64,000 nt of DNA from Cichorium intybus (lineage: Eukaryota; Streptophyta; Magnoliopsida; Asterales; Asteraceae), in NCBI GenBank assembly GCA_023525715.1, contig CM042012.1, forward strand, positions 35,164,151 through 35,228,150. Reading direction: 5' to 3'. Within the stretch, counting starts at the first letter, position 1. Each line of letters opens with the position of its first letter. The position numbers were made by a program, and so were the translations under genes. The notes under the pieces were generated by a model. That model was not told the DNA's origin, did no database searches, and was given only the letters and a program-made list of their open reading frames with translations. Positions 1-12,594 of this stretch are shown here, one piece after another.

Positions 1-135
1 TATGAAGATTGAATAATAGAGTAATATCATTATCTGTGAATAATAAACGATGACTTTGGTGTAAATACTGAATAATAAAGATGAGTAGATGTTAGAATGA
101 CTATGTTTAAGTGACCTGTTAGTGATCGTTACAAC

Positions 136-823
<688 letters not shown>

Positions 824-831
824 GTTACAAC

Positions 832-1374
832 TATGAGAATTACTATGATTGAGTGGAGTTGATTATGATAATGAGTATTTATGAGAATGTGATCGAGTTT
901 ATGAGCAGTATTGATTGGGATATGTATTGATTAATTGATGTATAATAATATTAAGCTGGCATTGTAAGTAGATGTGATTGCAGGTTTCAATTAAAATGAG
1001 GAGATGCTTACTTACTAATGAGAATAGTAAGAGAGGAGAATGAGAATGTCCATTAAGAGACATATGTGGATTACATTGGAGATTACTCACTAAGCTTTAT
1101 AAGCTTACACTTGAGTGTTATGTTGTTTTGCAGGTATCTGTATCTGTGATAGGGGAAGGCATGTGATAAGGAAAGACGGACAAGTTTAGAGCCTGTCCTT
1201 AGCTGAAGTAGATTTAATTGTAACACTTGGTCACATATTTTGTAAGGACCTTTTTGTGTAATTATTGTAATGATAACAGCTTGATCCTTGGTTTGAGTGC
1301 AAATATACCCAATTAAATGTGTAATTGTTTGAAAATATTTGGGTGTACTTTGTATGAGAAACTGGGTGTTACAG
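832..1374. other. possible Ty3/gypsy LTR 3' part
   Basis: No gene is visible. The stretch ends in GGGTGTTACA at 1374, and plant Ty3/gypsy LTRs often end in TGTTACA. It abuts the transposase pseudogene directly, which fits an LTR inserted in or truncating it. No matching LTR start or target duplication was found in the window, so this call is tentative. The hAT element may have inserted into this LTR. Confidence 0.35.
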
Positions 1375-1385
1375 TAAGGTTGAGT

Positions 1386-2345
1386 CATGTTACTGAATGG
1401 ATTAAAGCCATCAGCAGCCAAACCCAAGCGGACATTCGTGGGTTCTTTGGCAAACTCAGGATATCTCTTGTCAAATTCTTGTCATGTCTTCCCATCAACC
1501 GGGTGACGCATCATACCATCATCTGAACGCCCAGTGTTATGCCAAGTCATATCTTTTGCAATGAATCTGGAACTATACCTTTGACGAAGCCTGGAAGTCA
1601 AAGGAAAGTAACGTAACACCTTCTGTGGCACTTTCTTCCCTTTTATGTTTTTGTCAGCCCATCTACTCTCTTCACATACGGGACAATTCTGCAATAGGCA
1701 TTCTTCTTCCAATATAGAGCACAATCATTAACACAAGCATGGATAGATTGATATCCTAATCCAATCTTTCTCAACTTCTTCTTAGCTTCATAGTGGGAAG
1801 CTGGAATCTTATTTTCTTTCGGGAACACAACTCTAAGAAACTCTAAAAGTTGGTCAAGTGAACTGTCTGTCCATTTGTTGATAACATTAATGTGCATCCT
1901 TTTTGCTAGAAAGTTTAGAGAAGACATCCAGGTACAGCCAGGGTATAACTCCGTATTGAGCTCTTCAAACAATGCATCAAATTCCGGGTCCGCACCACTT
2001 CCCTCTTCGTTTCTATTTTCTTAAAATGTATCTTGCTCTGCCATAACATCATCTATTACGTCAAACATCTCATGCGTTGTTGTAGTACGTCTTCTTGCAG
2101 CCCAAAGTGTGTCTAAATCGGAAGCGGGATATTCCTCGCCGTGATAAGTCCATATCTTATACGTCTATTGAAAGCCACGATCATGTACGTGGGCGTAAAT
2201 CATAGACATAACGTGTCGGTACGAATTCACACAATCTCTACATGGGCAAAACGCTTTCCCTTCATCGTCTAAATGGATCTTGGCAATCTCTATGAAGTTC
2301 CTTAGACCTTCCAAGAACTCTGGAGACCGCTGATTTCACACTTTA
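1386..2345 (-). pseudogene. CACTA (En/Spm) tnp2-type transposase, decayed
   Basis: Read on the minus strand from about 2345 downward, the sequence first encodes a transposase-associated domain with the zinc-binding pattern CPCRDCVN (about 2245). It then passes stops and encodes the N-terminal tnp2 region: segments YEAKKKLRKIGLGYQSIHAC and NDCALYW (1643-1972), then CPVCEESRW, VPQKVLRYFPL, AKDMTWH and MMRHPVDGKT (1482-1724), then LGLAADGFNPFSNM near 1400. At least three in-frame stops and a frameshift around 1690 separate these blocks, and the catalytic core downstream is missing. It is a dead 5' fragment of an En/Spm transposase, cut where the putative gypsy LTR abuts it. Confidence 0.85.
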
Positions 2346-2530
2346 ATACAGCTCTTATCAATTGTCATTACTGTTTCATTATTAAGACTTAGATCGTATG
2401 CATGCTAATTAGTTTGTGTTTAGTTATAATAAGTTAGACTTTTTTTAGGATTTGTGTAAGTTGAGGCTGATTGGATGAATGCACCGTATGAACCCACTAC
2501 CTGTTTGTCTAAAGGTGGCCACCTAACCCA
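2346..2530. other. short intergenic spacer
   Basis: AT-rich sequence between the transposase remnant and the inverted repeat. I see no gene or motif in it. Confidence 0.4.
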
Positions 2531-2736
2531 CTTTTTAAATACTTTGTCTCATATATGAATGAATATTATCAGATTGAGTATTTAAGAAAAAGTCGACAGC
2601 ATTTCCCATTAACTCCCCAAGTATGCATTTGAAACGCAAACTCGTAGGAGTAAAAAGAAATGTGTATCGATTTTTCCTTAAATACTCAATCTGTAATATT
2701 CATTCACATCCTAAATGAGACAAAATATTTAAAAAG
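2531..2736. repeat. inverted repeat / foldback element
   Basis: The left arm 2531-2591 and right arm 2671-2736 are reverse complements with only a few differences and a short insertion. Matching blocks include TTTGTCTCAT with ATGAGACAAA, and CAGATTGAGTATTTAAG with its complement. The spacer is about 80 bp. A transcript would form a long hairpin. This could be a small foldback MITE or an inverted duplication; no target duplication was identified. Confidence 0.75.
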
Positions 2737-2815
2737 CAGTCCCAAAACGGGGACTGCCCAAAATGAATTTCTAAATTCATTTCGGGCGGGGATACAACTA
2801 AGGTTAATGCAATGC

Positions 2816-3599
<784 letters not shown>

Positions 3600-3604
3600 C
3601 TCGA

Positions 3605-4366
3605 TGTTGGATTAGGTGTCTAAGCCATGACTTATAATTGTATTTATCTTGTTAATTGAAGCAAAGTCCATTTGGGTTGCCCTCATAGCTGGAGGTTAGG
3701 ATAGAGTTCAGTAGAGTAAAAGGTTGATTTATTAATTGTTTAATAAATCAATAGAAAATTAAATGGTTTATTAATATATTTAAGTGTTAATATATTAATT
3801 AGAAACTATAATAATTAATTAGAAATTAATCTGGAATTAATTGGATTAATTTAGTGATTAATTTAATTAAATAAAAGTGCAGGGACTGGTTTGTATTTAT
3901 TCAATAGTTGGATAAATTACTGGCCAGGGGACAGGGGCCAAAAGTGGCGCCACCATGGAGGGATTCTCCATGGTTGGCGAAACCCTATTAGGGTTTAGAA
4001 AAGGCTTGGTCCATTTAGTCAACATGCTTGCCCATTTGGAGGCTCCTTAGGGTTTCAGCTGTAACCCTTGGAGGCTATAAAAGGAGGCACCTGGGCACCC
4101 TAAAACCTGCGCCATTTTCACTATGATTACTCTGCTGGACTGTCTTCTCCATTGCTTTGGGTGTGACTTGTATTTGAGGCAGGATTATTTTGCTGCTAGC
4201 TTCAAGAACAAGATCAAAAGGTTGGTTATTCTTGATTTGATCTTTAGAAATTATTATTGGCCTTAGGGTTTTAGTTAATATCTTCATAGAAGAAAACATA
4301 GATCTTTCTAGGGTTGCATGTGAACCATAAGAATTATTTGTTCATTGTTTGCTAGAAAACCCTTCA
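3605..4366 (+). repeat. 5' LTR of element A
   Basis: Starts TGTTGGATTAGG, ends CCCTTCA, and is followed at once by the primer-binding site. It contains the promoter TATA box and is about 95% or more identical by eye to the 3' LTR at 10102-10855, with small indels in the AT-rich U3 part. Confidence 0.95.
4076..4083 (+). promoter_or_regulatory. LTR TATA box, element A
   Basis: TATAAAAG in a GC-richer context, conserved at 10563-10570 in the 3' LTR and in the LTRs of element D. Transcription would start about 30 bp downstream and define the R region. Confidence 0.7.
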
Positions 4367-4367
4367 G

Positions 4368-4380
4368 TGGTATCAGAGCT
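4368..4380 (+). promoter_or_regulatory. primer-binding site, element A
   Basis: TGGTATCAGAGCT, complementary to the 3' end of plant initiator tRNA-Met, one base after the LTR, as in most Ty1/copia elements. Confidence 0.9.
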
Positions 4381-5158
4381 ATGGCTTGTTTTCTTGTGAA
4401 TTGATATTAATTGCTTAAACTATTTTTGACTTGAGTGTTTTTGCGAAAAACACCTATGGATGAGGCTTTGGTCGAAATCAAGGCTAGGGTTTCCTAACCC
4501 TAGCCGCCACCCCTTGTTCCCTCCTTGATTTGCTTGCCTTGTTTAGTTGGTTGTTATTTTTGGTAGTTTACTAAATTGAATAACTGAAACCCTAATTACC
4601 TTGCATGCAAATTTCGACCAAATAGGGTTATTAGATAGAAAATTAATTTGATTAATTTATGAAATCTATCTTAGATTTAATTATTTTAATTAATTGTTAA
4701 TTAAAAGATCAATTAAATCGGCTTAAAGATTTAATTTAAATTTTCAAAAAATTCATTAAAATTTGCGAAAATTAGTATTAAATTAAATCTAAAATATTTT
4801 AATAAGATTAAAATATATCTTATATATTTATGATTAAAAGTTAATATTTATATATAAGATCAAAGTTGGTTAGTCTTACCGTTAGTAGGCCTCATTCACA
4901 AAACTGTCCTATAAAGAAGGTATAAGGCGACTGCCTATAAAATGACAGTCTAATGGGTATCCACTCTTACCCACCGCTCTCCTGGTCAGTCGAGTGTCGT
5001 TAGCCGAACGGGTTTGATAGAACCGCTAAGCCTCTTAAAAGTGTAATGCTATAATTGAAAGTACTAGAACTTTGAACAAAACCCAATCTAGTTACTTTAG
5101 GTTAAAAAAATGTGAATTGATGCTAATCCATGGAATTGCACATTGCACTTTGTGGAAC

Positions 5159-5274
5159 GTTGGTGGAGCGTGTGTGGTTTATCGGCACGCCAACTGGGGT
5201 CCGTAAAGAGTCGCAATGGGTTTCTCGATTTTGTCATTATTAACGGAGCGTGTGTGGTTAACCGGCACGTTAAT
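5159..5274 (+). repeat. covarying hairpin motifs A1 and A2
   Basis: Two 36-nt motifs (5159-5194 and 5239-5274), each a 7-nt arm, a 22-nt core beginning GAGCGTGTGTGG and ending CGGCA, and a 7-nt arm. Arms: GTTGGTG with CGCCAAC (one G-T pair) and ATTAACG with CGTTAAT (perfect). They lie in the leader between primer site and gag. Confidence 0.85.
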
Positions 5275-5602
5275 TAGAGATGACAATTGACTTCGAGAGT
5301 ACCGAGCGAATTTGCATGGTTATTCACACCCAGTTTGTGATCCTCGGCATCCCAGTCACAAACAGTGGGGCACATCCGAGACTAAACATGCCATTGAATA
5401 GTTCAATGTGTCTCAACAGATCTAGGAATTTCATAAGATGACATTGATAATTGTATTATCTACCTTAATGACCATTATGTTGTGATTACGGCATCCCTCT
5501 TCACATCATAGTTGGGGTATTTTGGGTCCTAGCCTTAATAAATAATATATTGGGTAATTATTTAAAAGGATTCATTAAACTAATAAATTCTGTTTATTGT
5601 AG

Positions 5603-6509
5603 ATGTCTGAAACAAGTGTCTATTCTTCTACTTATACTCCTTCACCCATTTCTGAGAGCTTCAGAATGCACCTGCTACATATGGTAAGGCTAACTGGCCT
5701 GAACTATATGGTATGGCTTCATAAATAGAGAATAGTTCTCTGTTTTGCTGGCAAGCCATATCTGACTGAGTGTCCGCTCCCCAAAGCATGGCATCACACA
5801 GTAACTTGTGATGAGCATGACTCCTTGATTGTTAAGTCAAGGAAAGTTTGTTGCCTAATACTATTGATCATTGACCCCGAATTACTGGGGTCAGATAAGT
5901 TAACACAACTAGTTGTGGAAAGGTTCCATGAACTGGTTGAGAAAGGATGAGCTAAGATCTTCAAAGAGTTTGAAGTGTGCAGGAAGTAGCACCAGTTCAC
6001 ATGTTCTCAAGACTGAGAGACACATAGGTGAACTGTATAAATTTGGTTCCCTTTTTGATCGGGAGTTAAAGCATTAGCTCGACTCGCTGATCCGTTCATC
6101 CTGATGTACAGGAAGGGAAACCAGATAAGACAATTGTGGATATGCATTCAATGTTGACTCTGTATGAGTCGTTCATAGAGAAGCATAGTTCCATTGATTC
6201 AGCTGCTTCGGGATTGAGTCCAGTAATAGGACACATCAAGAAATGATCCAGATCGTCTGGACCGGTTCCTCGATGTTTCAAACTGGGAATCCACAGGGTG
6301 GGACACAGTCACAGAAAGATTGGAAAATGCTCCGAAGCCGAACAGTTTGGCAACTCAGGAATATCTTAAAACTCAGAACACCTGATCCTTAATTCCTTGA
6401 TACAGGATGTGTTTCTCACATTTGCTCTGTATGCATGGACTCTGTAGGATGTGGGATGTTGTTGCATAGGAGCATATTCAGATTGGATCTGAAGCTCATG
6501 CAGTTTTAG
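5603..6509 (+). pseudogene. copia gag and protease remnant, element A
   Basis: From an ATG at 5603 the sequence encodes copia Gag-like strings (LTGLNYMVWL, then LGSDKLTQLVVERFHELVE, then a segment with LFDRELALDL after frameshifts). A protease-like segment with DTGCVSHICS follows near 6399. Several stops and frame changes interrupt it, and no zinc knuckle remains. The same defective layout recurs in element B at 52950-53897, so much of the damage predates both insertions. Confidence 0.75.
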
Positions 6510-8160
6510 AGTTTAGTTAGATGTTGAAATCATGTTATTAGCTTATTAGATGCGTATGACATTGTCTATCATATGATACATTATTCAAGGATTTTGTTTT
6601 AATAAAATTGTTAATTTTCTTTTAACATATGTTGTTTGAAATATCCTTGAAATGTTGTATGATTGTGTTGAATGCATGATTAGTAATAACTTGAATATTG
6701 ATACATCCAAAGTGTTTGGATTTAGGAATTGTGTCCCTTATGATTGTTAAGATAAATGTTGTAAGAATCAATTCAACCAAAGGTCCAGTTGGACAGGACT
6801 TTGGAATCATTTGACTTAGAGTCTCATGATGAATTGAGTTCTTAATGTGTCAAGAAATGAATCACCCAAAGATCCAGTTGGACAGGACTTTGGAATCATT
6901 TGAATTAGAGTCAGATGATGATTAAGTTCTTTATTAAGCGTATATGGCAAGAAATGAATCACCCAAAGATCTAGAGGATAGGATTTTGGAATCAGTTGAC
7001 TTAGAGTCAACTGAAGATTGCAAGTCTTGAACATAATTAACAAAGTCATAAGTTTACATAGATATGTAAAAGGCATTGAGATTAGGAGCAACGGACACAT
7101 CAGTTGCTGTGTATTGCTCGAATCTTCAAATAGAACACAATTGTTTGTACTTCACAATATTTGTCATTCGATATAACGAATATGGCTTCGCTTATCAGAA
7201 TAAGCGATTGAATTGAAACCTTGAACAGTTCAAGGACTTCAAAGGAACTACAAGATCCACAGAACCCGAGTGACAACATAAACTGAGAAAATGTTTCATA
7301 GTTCATCCTCTTCCAAGAACATTAATAGCTATAATGTGTCTTAGGGAAGATGATGGAGCATTGGTCGAAACAGTTCGATCCCCAATGTATGAGATACATT
7401 GTCAATAAATTTCCGGTAAATTAAACACTAAACCAGTCAGACCACATAAACCATATTCCGATCGCATCTTAGACTAAGTAGGTTTTGTAGACACTGTCTG
7501 AAATGTAAAGCTGGGATTGTCCCACTTGTACATTGAAAGTCCAGGGTTATGTAGCGTTCGTCCGAACCTCATGACTAGCCTGAACCAGATCAGCGTTGTC
7601 GTTTCACTGGCTATCCCGCTGTACCTGAAAAAGAAAGAGCTCTTTTAGAAAGAACTCATGTTCTAAGGGAACAGTGGGATTTGGGACAGTCCTGAATGAG
7701 TTCAGGATTAGCCAAGTGAAAGAACCTTTAGTCATCACTAGGCTTAGAGCAGAAATCAGATTTCTGTTTCAACACTGACATAATCTTCTCTTGACCGGTA
7801 GTACTGATCACCATCATAAGTAGTTATGATTAGGGTGACATACCGATTAGTGGTGAAACACTATAGTTGGTACGGATTTACAATCCGACTACTTGGAAGC
7901 ATTGGTGAGCCCGGTTGCTGCAAATTAAGAGAACATTGGGACGAGATACAGTCTATGTGGCATTTTGATGGATTTTTACACCTGGTCTAAAAACCAGTGG
8001 GAGTAATTGAATCATCAAAAGAGAGCAGCATGGACAGAAACGTACCTTCAGAACATCTGGTTGAGTGAGACGATACCCAGGGTCAAGTAATTGATTCCGG
8101 GAGAAGCACTCTCAATAGAAGATGAAATCCGAAAGGATACTGCATGGCACATTGTAAGTC

Positions 8161-8196
8161 GTTAGTGGAGCGCGTGTGGATCACCGGCACACTAAT
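8161..8196 (+). repeat. covarying hairpin motif A3
   Basis: Arms GTTAGTG and CACTAAT around a 22-nt core with GAGCGCGTGTGG. Six Watson-Crick pairs plus one G-T pair. Confidence 0.85.
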
Positions 8197-8983
8197 AGGG
8201 ACTCACAAAGAGTATGCTAGTATAAAGGTACATGGGCCCGGGATTTCCCTTCGGGCATCTCGCAAGAAAGGATATTCAGATTCTCGAAATATGCCAAAGG
8301 ATTGGATTTTGAGAATGGGCTGAAAGATTTCCATTAAGATGTCAGAAAGTTTGGATTCTCAAAATGTGCCAAAAGTTCTGGATTTTTAGAATAGTCCATA
8401 ACCGTGTCAAAGCCAGTGGGAGTGTCGCTGTTGTCTCCATATGTAGGTTACATACAGTTTCTAGGAAACGTCTCTTTTCATTACAAAGTTTAATGACTTG
8501 GTGTTAAGAGACGGATCGCTATGAAAGACTTAATAAAGATATGGCATACTCAGGTGGTTATAAACGTCTATGAGATAGATCGAAACTCTGCCAAGATGAT
8601 CTTGATGAGACTCAAGATGCATAGCTCAGGAAAGGAGTTTCCTATCATTGCAAAGTGTAATGATTTGGCATGAGAGATATAAAGAAGGTACAACATACTC
8701 ACATAATCCATAGACATCTATCAGATAGGTGTTGTCATCAGTATAGACCTAGCCACAGTAAACATGATCTAAGATGCATGAGAAGTGTCATGAACATGTC
8801 CTGATGACTTTATGCTTAGAGCATAGTGAGTCAGATTCAGGATATGACCTGGCTGGGAATACTTAATGGATTCTATATATACGTGAGAAATCATTGGAAA
8901 ATTATTAAGGTGAATGTTGATAGTAATTTGAAAAGAGTTTCAAATAGTAAAAGGACTTAATGGTTAAAGAGTTTCGTTGGCAT

Positions 8984-9019
8984 TCCGATGGAGCGCGTGT
9001 GGGTCACCGGTACATCGTA
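8984..9019 (+). repeat. covarying hairpin motif A4
   Basis: Arms TCCGATG and CATCGTA around the 22-nt core; the inner five positions pair. Confidence 0.8.
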
Positions 9020-10101
9020 ACACCTCGAAATAGTCTTAGGGTGCAGTCATGTGGACTAAAGATCCCGAGAACCATGGAAAGTCACAGTACATAGAATGGA
9101 GTTGTTAGTGAGAATGACGATATGACCAAAATTGAAATATCATCGGAAGGATATCCGATCGGATAAAGTGTATAAATGTATGACATTTGGATACATAGAA
9201 AGAGTGAAAGGTCATCCAGACATAGATACATAACATGAATTAAAAGGTTTAAAATAGAATCTAGAAACCGATAATAGTTTTATGAAAAAATCCGACTTGG
9301 TGATTACCTCGTGGAGACTTGGTAATTAGGCAAGAGTAGCTACCAGTCAGATTTTAAGTTTCGTTTTTGCATGTTTCACTTCCCGAATAATTTGATTATT
9401 CAAAGATCCACAGTCACTCATACTTTTCGGGAGTAAGTATGAACGAAGACTGTCGTGAATTGGTTTGTAGATTGTCTAAGGAGTTAGACATTGTAGTAAG
9501 ACTGCTACAACGATCACGAGTACTTAGAAATAGAGATTTGAGTATTGGATAAACCCGTGCTCAATAGATTGCTTCATGGATTACATCACGAGCAATGTTG
9601 AAACGATAATATCTTATGATCTTGAAGCAAAGACATATGAGTTGAAATTTGCGAGTCGGTTGTGCATTGATAATGCGAAAACACATCGGTAACTCGATGT
9701 TATAAAACGCATTGTTGTGTACGATTTGATAAGTAAAAAGACACAATCATATGAGTCAAAGCTTATTCGTTCCTTGACCTTGATGGGAAACAGATATCTG
9801 TAGGCCGCTCGATGATTTTGAAGTTGACTAAAGTGCAGGCCAACCTGGACTAAATTGATGTGTTCAATTAGAAGTCTGAAAGTCATAAGCAGAATCGGAA
9901 ATCGGGAAACAGAGTATCGGACAGAGATTGATCTCAATCCATGTCACGTGTCTGAAAATATCTTGTTGGATGAAGGATCATATGATCACTTATCATTGGA
10001 CAGAACTGACTAGGTCAGAGTTCAGGACAGTTTCTGGGAAACTGATATTAATCAGAAGGTAAACAGACAATTAAAGTCATAGACTTATCCAAGTGAGAGA
10101 C

Positions 10102-10855
10102 TGTTGGATTAGGTGTCTAAGCCATGACTTATAATTGTATTTATCTTGTTAATTGAAGCAAAGTCCATTCGGGTTGCCCTCATAGCTGGAGGTTAGGATA
10201 GAGTTCAGTAGAGTAAAAGGTTGATTTATTAATTGTTTAATAAATCAATAGAATTAATTAAATGGTTTATTAATATATTTAAGTGTTAATATAATAATTA
10301 AAAACTATAATAATTAATTAGAAATTAATCTGGAATTAATTGGATTAATTTAATTAAATAAAAGTGCAGGGACATGTTTGTATTTATTCAATAGTTGGAT
10401 AAATTACTGGCCAGGGGACAGGGGCCAAAAGTGGCGCCACCATGGAGGGATTCTCCATGGTTGGCGAAACCCTATTAGGGTTTAGAAAAGGCTTGGTCCA
10501 TTTAGTCAACATGCTTGCCCATTTGGAGGCTCCTTAGGGTTTCAGCTGTAACCCTTGGAGGCTATAAAAGGAGGCACCTGGGCACCCTAAAACCTACGCC
10601 ATTTTCATTATGATTACTCTGCTGGATTGTCTTCTCCATTGCTTTGGGTGTGACTTGCATTTGAGGCAGGATTATTTTGCTGCTAGCTTCAAGAACAAGA
10701 TCAAAAGGTTGGTTATTCTTGATTTGATCTTTAGAAATTATTATTAGCCTTAGGGTTTTAGTTAATATCTTCATAGAAGAAAACATAGATCTTTCTAGGG
10801 TTGCATGTGAACCATAAGAATTATTTGTTCATTGTTTGATAAAAAAAACCCTTCA
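10102..10855 (+). repeat. 3' LTR of element A
   Basis: Partner of 3605-4366. It differs by scattered substitutions, a missing short AT-rich block and a longer A run just before the terminal CCCTTCA. Confidence 0.95.
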
Positions 10856-10860
10856 CTCGA

Positions 10861-11047
10861 CACATTCAAGGGTGAACAAACGTACCGGAGGTGATTCCAC
10901 ACCTTGTTTGGCCGGAGACACTGCAATGTGTGGTCAAAAAAGGTATTCGGTAGCTGGAATCGCCGCAGCTGAAGAGAGAAACACGCAAGGGAGAAATGGG
11001 GAAGAAAGGCTGTTCGCGCTGGTATTAGGGCACTGGGAAGGCTATAG
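10861..11047. other. unassigned GC-richer flank
   Basis: Continues the locus interrupted by element A. A 77-codon frame crosses it, but nothing in its translation is recognisable. Confidence 0.35.
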
Positions 11048-11552
11048 GGGAGACATGTCGTCGCTATAGCCCAGCCCAATACTACGTCGTCCCTTTAAAT
11101 GATTGAAATAATCTTAAAAAATAAATAAATATATATATTTTTAATTTATTGAAACGAAATGTCGTTCCTATAGCGATTTAAGAAACCGCCAATAATATTT
11201 TGTTTCCCGCTTCACTCTGTTGCGACGACATGTCGTTGCAATACCTCGAAAAGTGACTTTGACTCGGTACCCTATAGAAACGACATGTCGTCTCTATAGG
11301 GTTCGACGACAAAAATACATTTTCTATCTATTGTAACGTAAAGTCGTCCCTATAGCCATTTAGAAAACCGCCAAAGAGTTTTCGTTTCCCGCCTCACCCT
11401 ATTGCGATGATATTTCGTCTCTATACAATGAGGATGCTGAATTTGACTTTACTACCTATAGAAACGACATGTCGTCACTATAGGGTCCTCTATTGCGACG
11501 ACTAATGTCGTCCCTATAGGTTTAGTTTCTATAAACTCAATTTCTTGTATTA
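11048..11552. mobile_element. CACTA-type subterminal repeat array, element remnant
   Basis: About nine copies, in both orientations, of motifs around CGACATGTCGTC(T/G)CTATAG, AAAGTCGTCCCTATAG and ATGTCGTTCCTATAG. Such arrays lie inside the ends of plant En/Spm elements. The right edge TTTCTTGTATTA (about 11541-11552) resembles the CACTA terminal repeat TTTCTTGTAGTG in degraded form. No left end or transposase was found, so this is a fragment or deletion derivative. Confidence 0.65.
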
Positions 11553-12297
11553 AGGTTTTTTTAAAATTATGTCATTTAAATGTATAAAAGATGGAATGTT
11601 ATACACACACAAACATATAAACAACACACACGTATATCTAGGTTTTTCAAATTCTACGAAGTCTACTTGCCAACATGATCTTCACATTTGCATCTTGCCC
11701 TTACAACTTGCCTACGTGACTGATTTGCACTCTTGCTTCCAACAGAGGATGAAGAAGTCATCACCGTCTCTTTCTTTGCGGTCTAGGGTTTAAATGACCA
11801 ACATTTGGGATTAAATAACACATCTTCTACCTCATCGGCTTCTCATTTAATGCTTCTCACTTAATGACTAAGTGGTCATCTCGGCAAAGGGTAAAAAATA
11901 AGTTACCTGAAGAAATTGTTGAATTGAAATGTTAGATGGTATCATGTTTTTTAGTGTAAAAAGATTTAAGTTAGTGATTTTTTTCATAAACTGGCTCATA
12001 ATAATGAGACTTTAATGAAGATTTACCTATTGAAAATTGGTTAACCGGAAGAAAATGACTAAAATGGATATGTTAGCAGGTATCCTATCAATTTGTGTAA
12101 AAAAAATTAACTTTAAGACTATGTCATAAACTGACTCAAAATAATTAGACTTTACGAGATTTCCCCTTGATATATGGGCAAAACTGTCATAAAGGACTAA
12201 AAAGTCCATATGGCTCTTAAAAAAAAAGACAAGATTTCAAAATACTAGCGGAAAACAAAAATAGCTAGTTGTTGGACCGGGCCTTGAATTGGAATTC
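11553..12297. other. intergenic; no gene seen
   Basis: Ordinary AT-rich DNA. Short frames are present, but none has recognisable content. Confidence 0.4.
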
Positions 12298-12313
12298 TTA
12301 ACCGGCGTCTTTT

Positions 12314-12578
12314 TTTTTCTTTTTGATAACCGAGGACCCCACCCGACCATCCTTTGGATGACCCTGATGAAGCAGCATCGGGGCCCACGCACACCTGGCA
12401 GCAGGGTGGTCCGGAACAATCACCTACGGGGGTAGAGAGGTGGCGAGTGGCCATCCCCTGATTGAAACCTAACACTCCTTATGGGGAAAGGGATGGAATG
12501 AGATTTGAACTCAAAACCTCCCTATGGGGGAAGAGAATGAGTCTTAAGCCTTATCCACTAGGCCATCATGGTGATGGT
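12314..12578 (-). mobile_element. tRNA-derived SINE
   Basis: Read on the minus strand, the element opens with a tRNA-like RNA polymerase III promoter: box A TGGCCTAGTGG (12565-12555) and box B GGTTTTGAGTTCAAATC (12518-12502), followed by a non-tRNA body. It ends in an A-rich tail with the run AAAAAGAAAAAAAAA. Flanking direct repeats TTAA(C/T)CGGCGTCTTTT at 12298-12313 and 12579-12594 (15 of 16 identical) are target duplications of LINE-type retroposition. It cannot fold as a complete tRNA, so it is not a tRNA gene. Confidence 0.85.
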
Positions 12579-12594
12579 TTAATCGGCGTCTTTT

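Larger units (their letters stand above)
6510..10101 (+). other. element A: collapsed pol region and 3' UTR
   Basis: No usable frame survives. Three related units of about 100 bp at about 6766-7030 each contain GAATCA(T/G)TTGA(C/A)TTAGAGTC, resembling the copia pre-integrase string ESFDL. RT-like strings occur near 8400-8640, and part of that block recurs at about 8636-8790. Hairpin motifs A3 (8161-8196) and A4 (8984-9019) lie here. From about 9300 to the 3' LTR the sequence matches the 3' UTR of element D (49420-50110, minus strand). Confidence 0.7.
3605..10855 (+). mobile_element. Ty1/copia element A, complete but coding-defective
   Basis: Two LTRs (762 and 754 bp) start TGTTGGATTAGG and end CCCTTCA. 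An exact 5-bp target duplication CTCGA lies at 3600-3604 and 10856-10860. The primer site TGGTATCAGAGC (4368-4379) matches initiator tRNA-Met, and a purine-rich stretch precedes the 3' LTR. The interior has a leader of about 1.2 kb, a broken gag and protease remnant, then about 3.6 kb in which only scattered pol-like strings survive, such as AMKDL near 8522 and KMHSSGKEFP near 8616. It cannot encode its own proteins. Element D has similar LTRs and leader and is a candidate relative of its helper. Confidence 0.95.

Noticed and set aside
4075..4299. Minus-strand 74-codon frames in the LTRs (also 10562-10786)
   Set aside because: They are antisense readings of LTR sequence, duplicated only because the LTR is duplicated.
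6510..9300. Element A interior as a purely non-coding, LARD-like cargo or a new gene set
   Set aside because: Scattered pol-like strings in order (pre-integrase-like, RT-like) show it is mainly eroded copia pol rather than a novel coding region.
12500..12570. tRNA gene on the minus strand
   Set aside because: Box A and B are present but no cloverleaf with acceptor pairing can be drawn; target duplications and an A-rich tail show a SINE.
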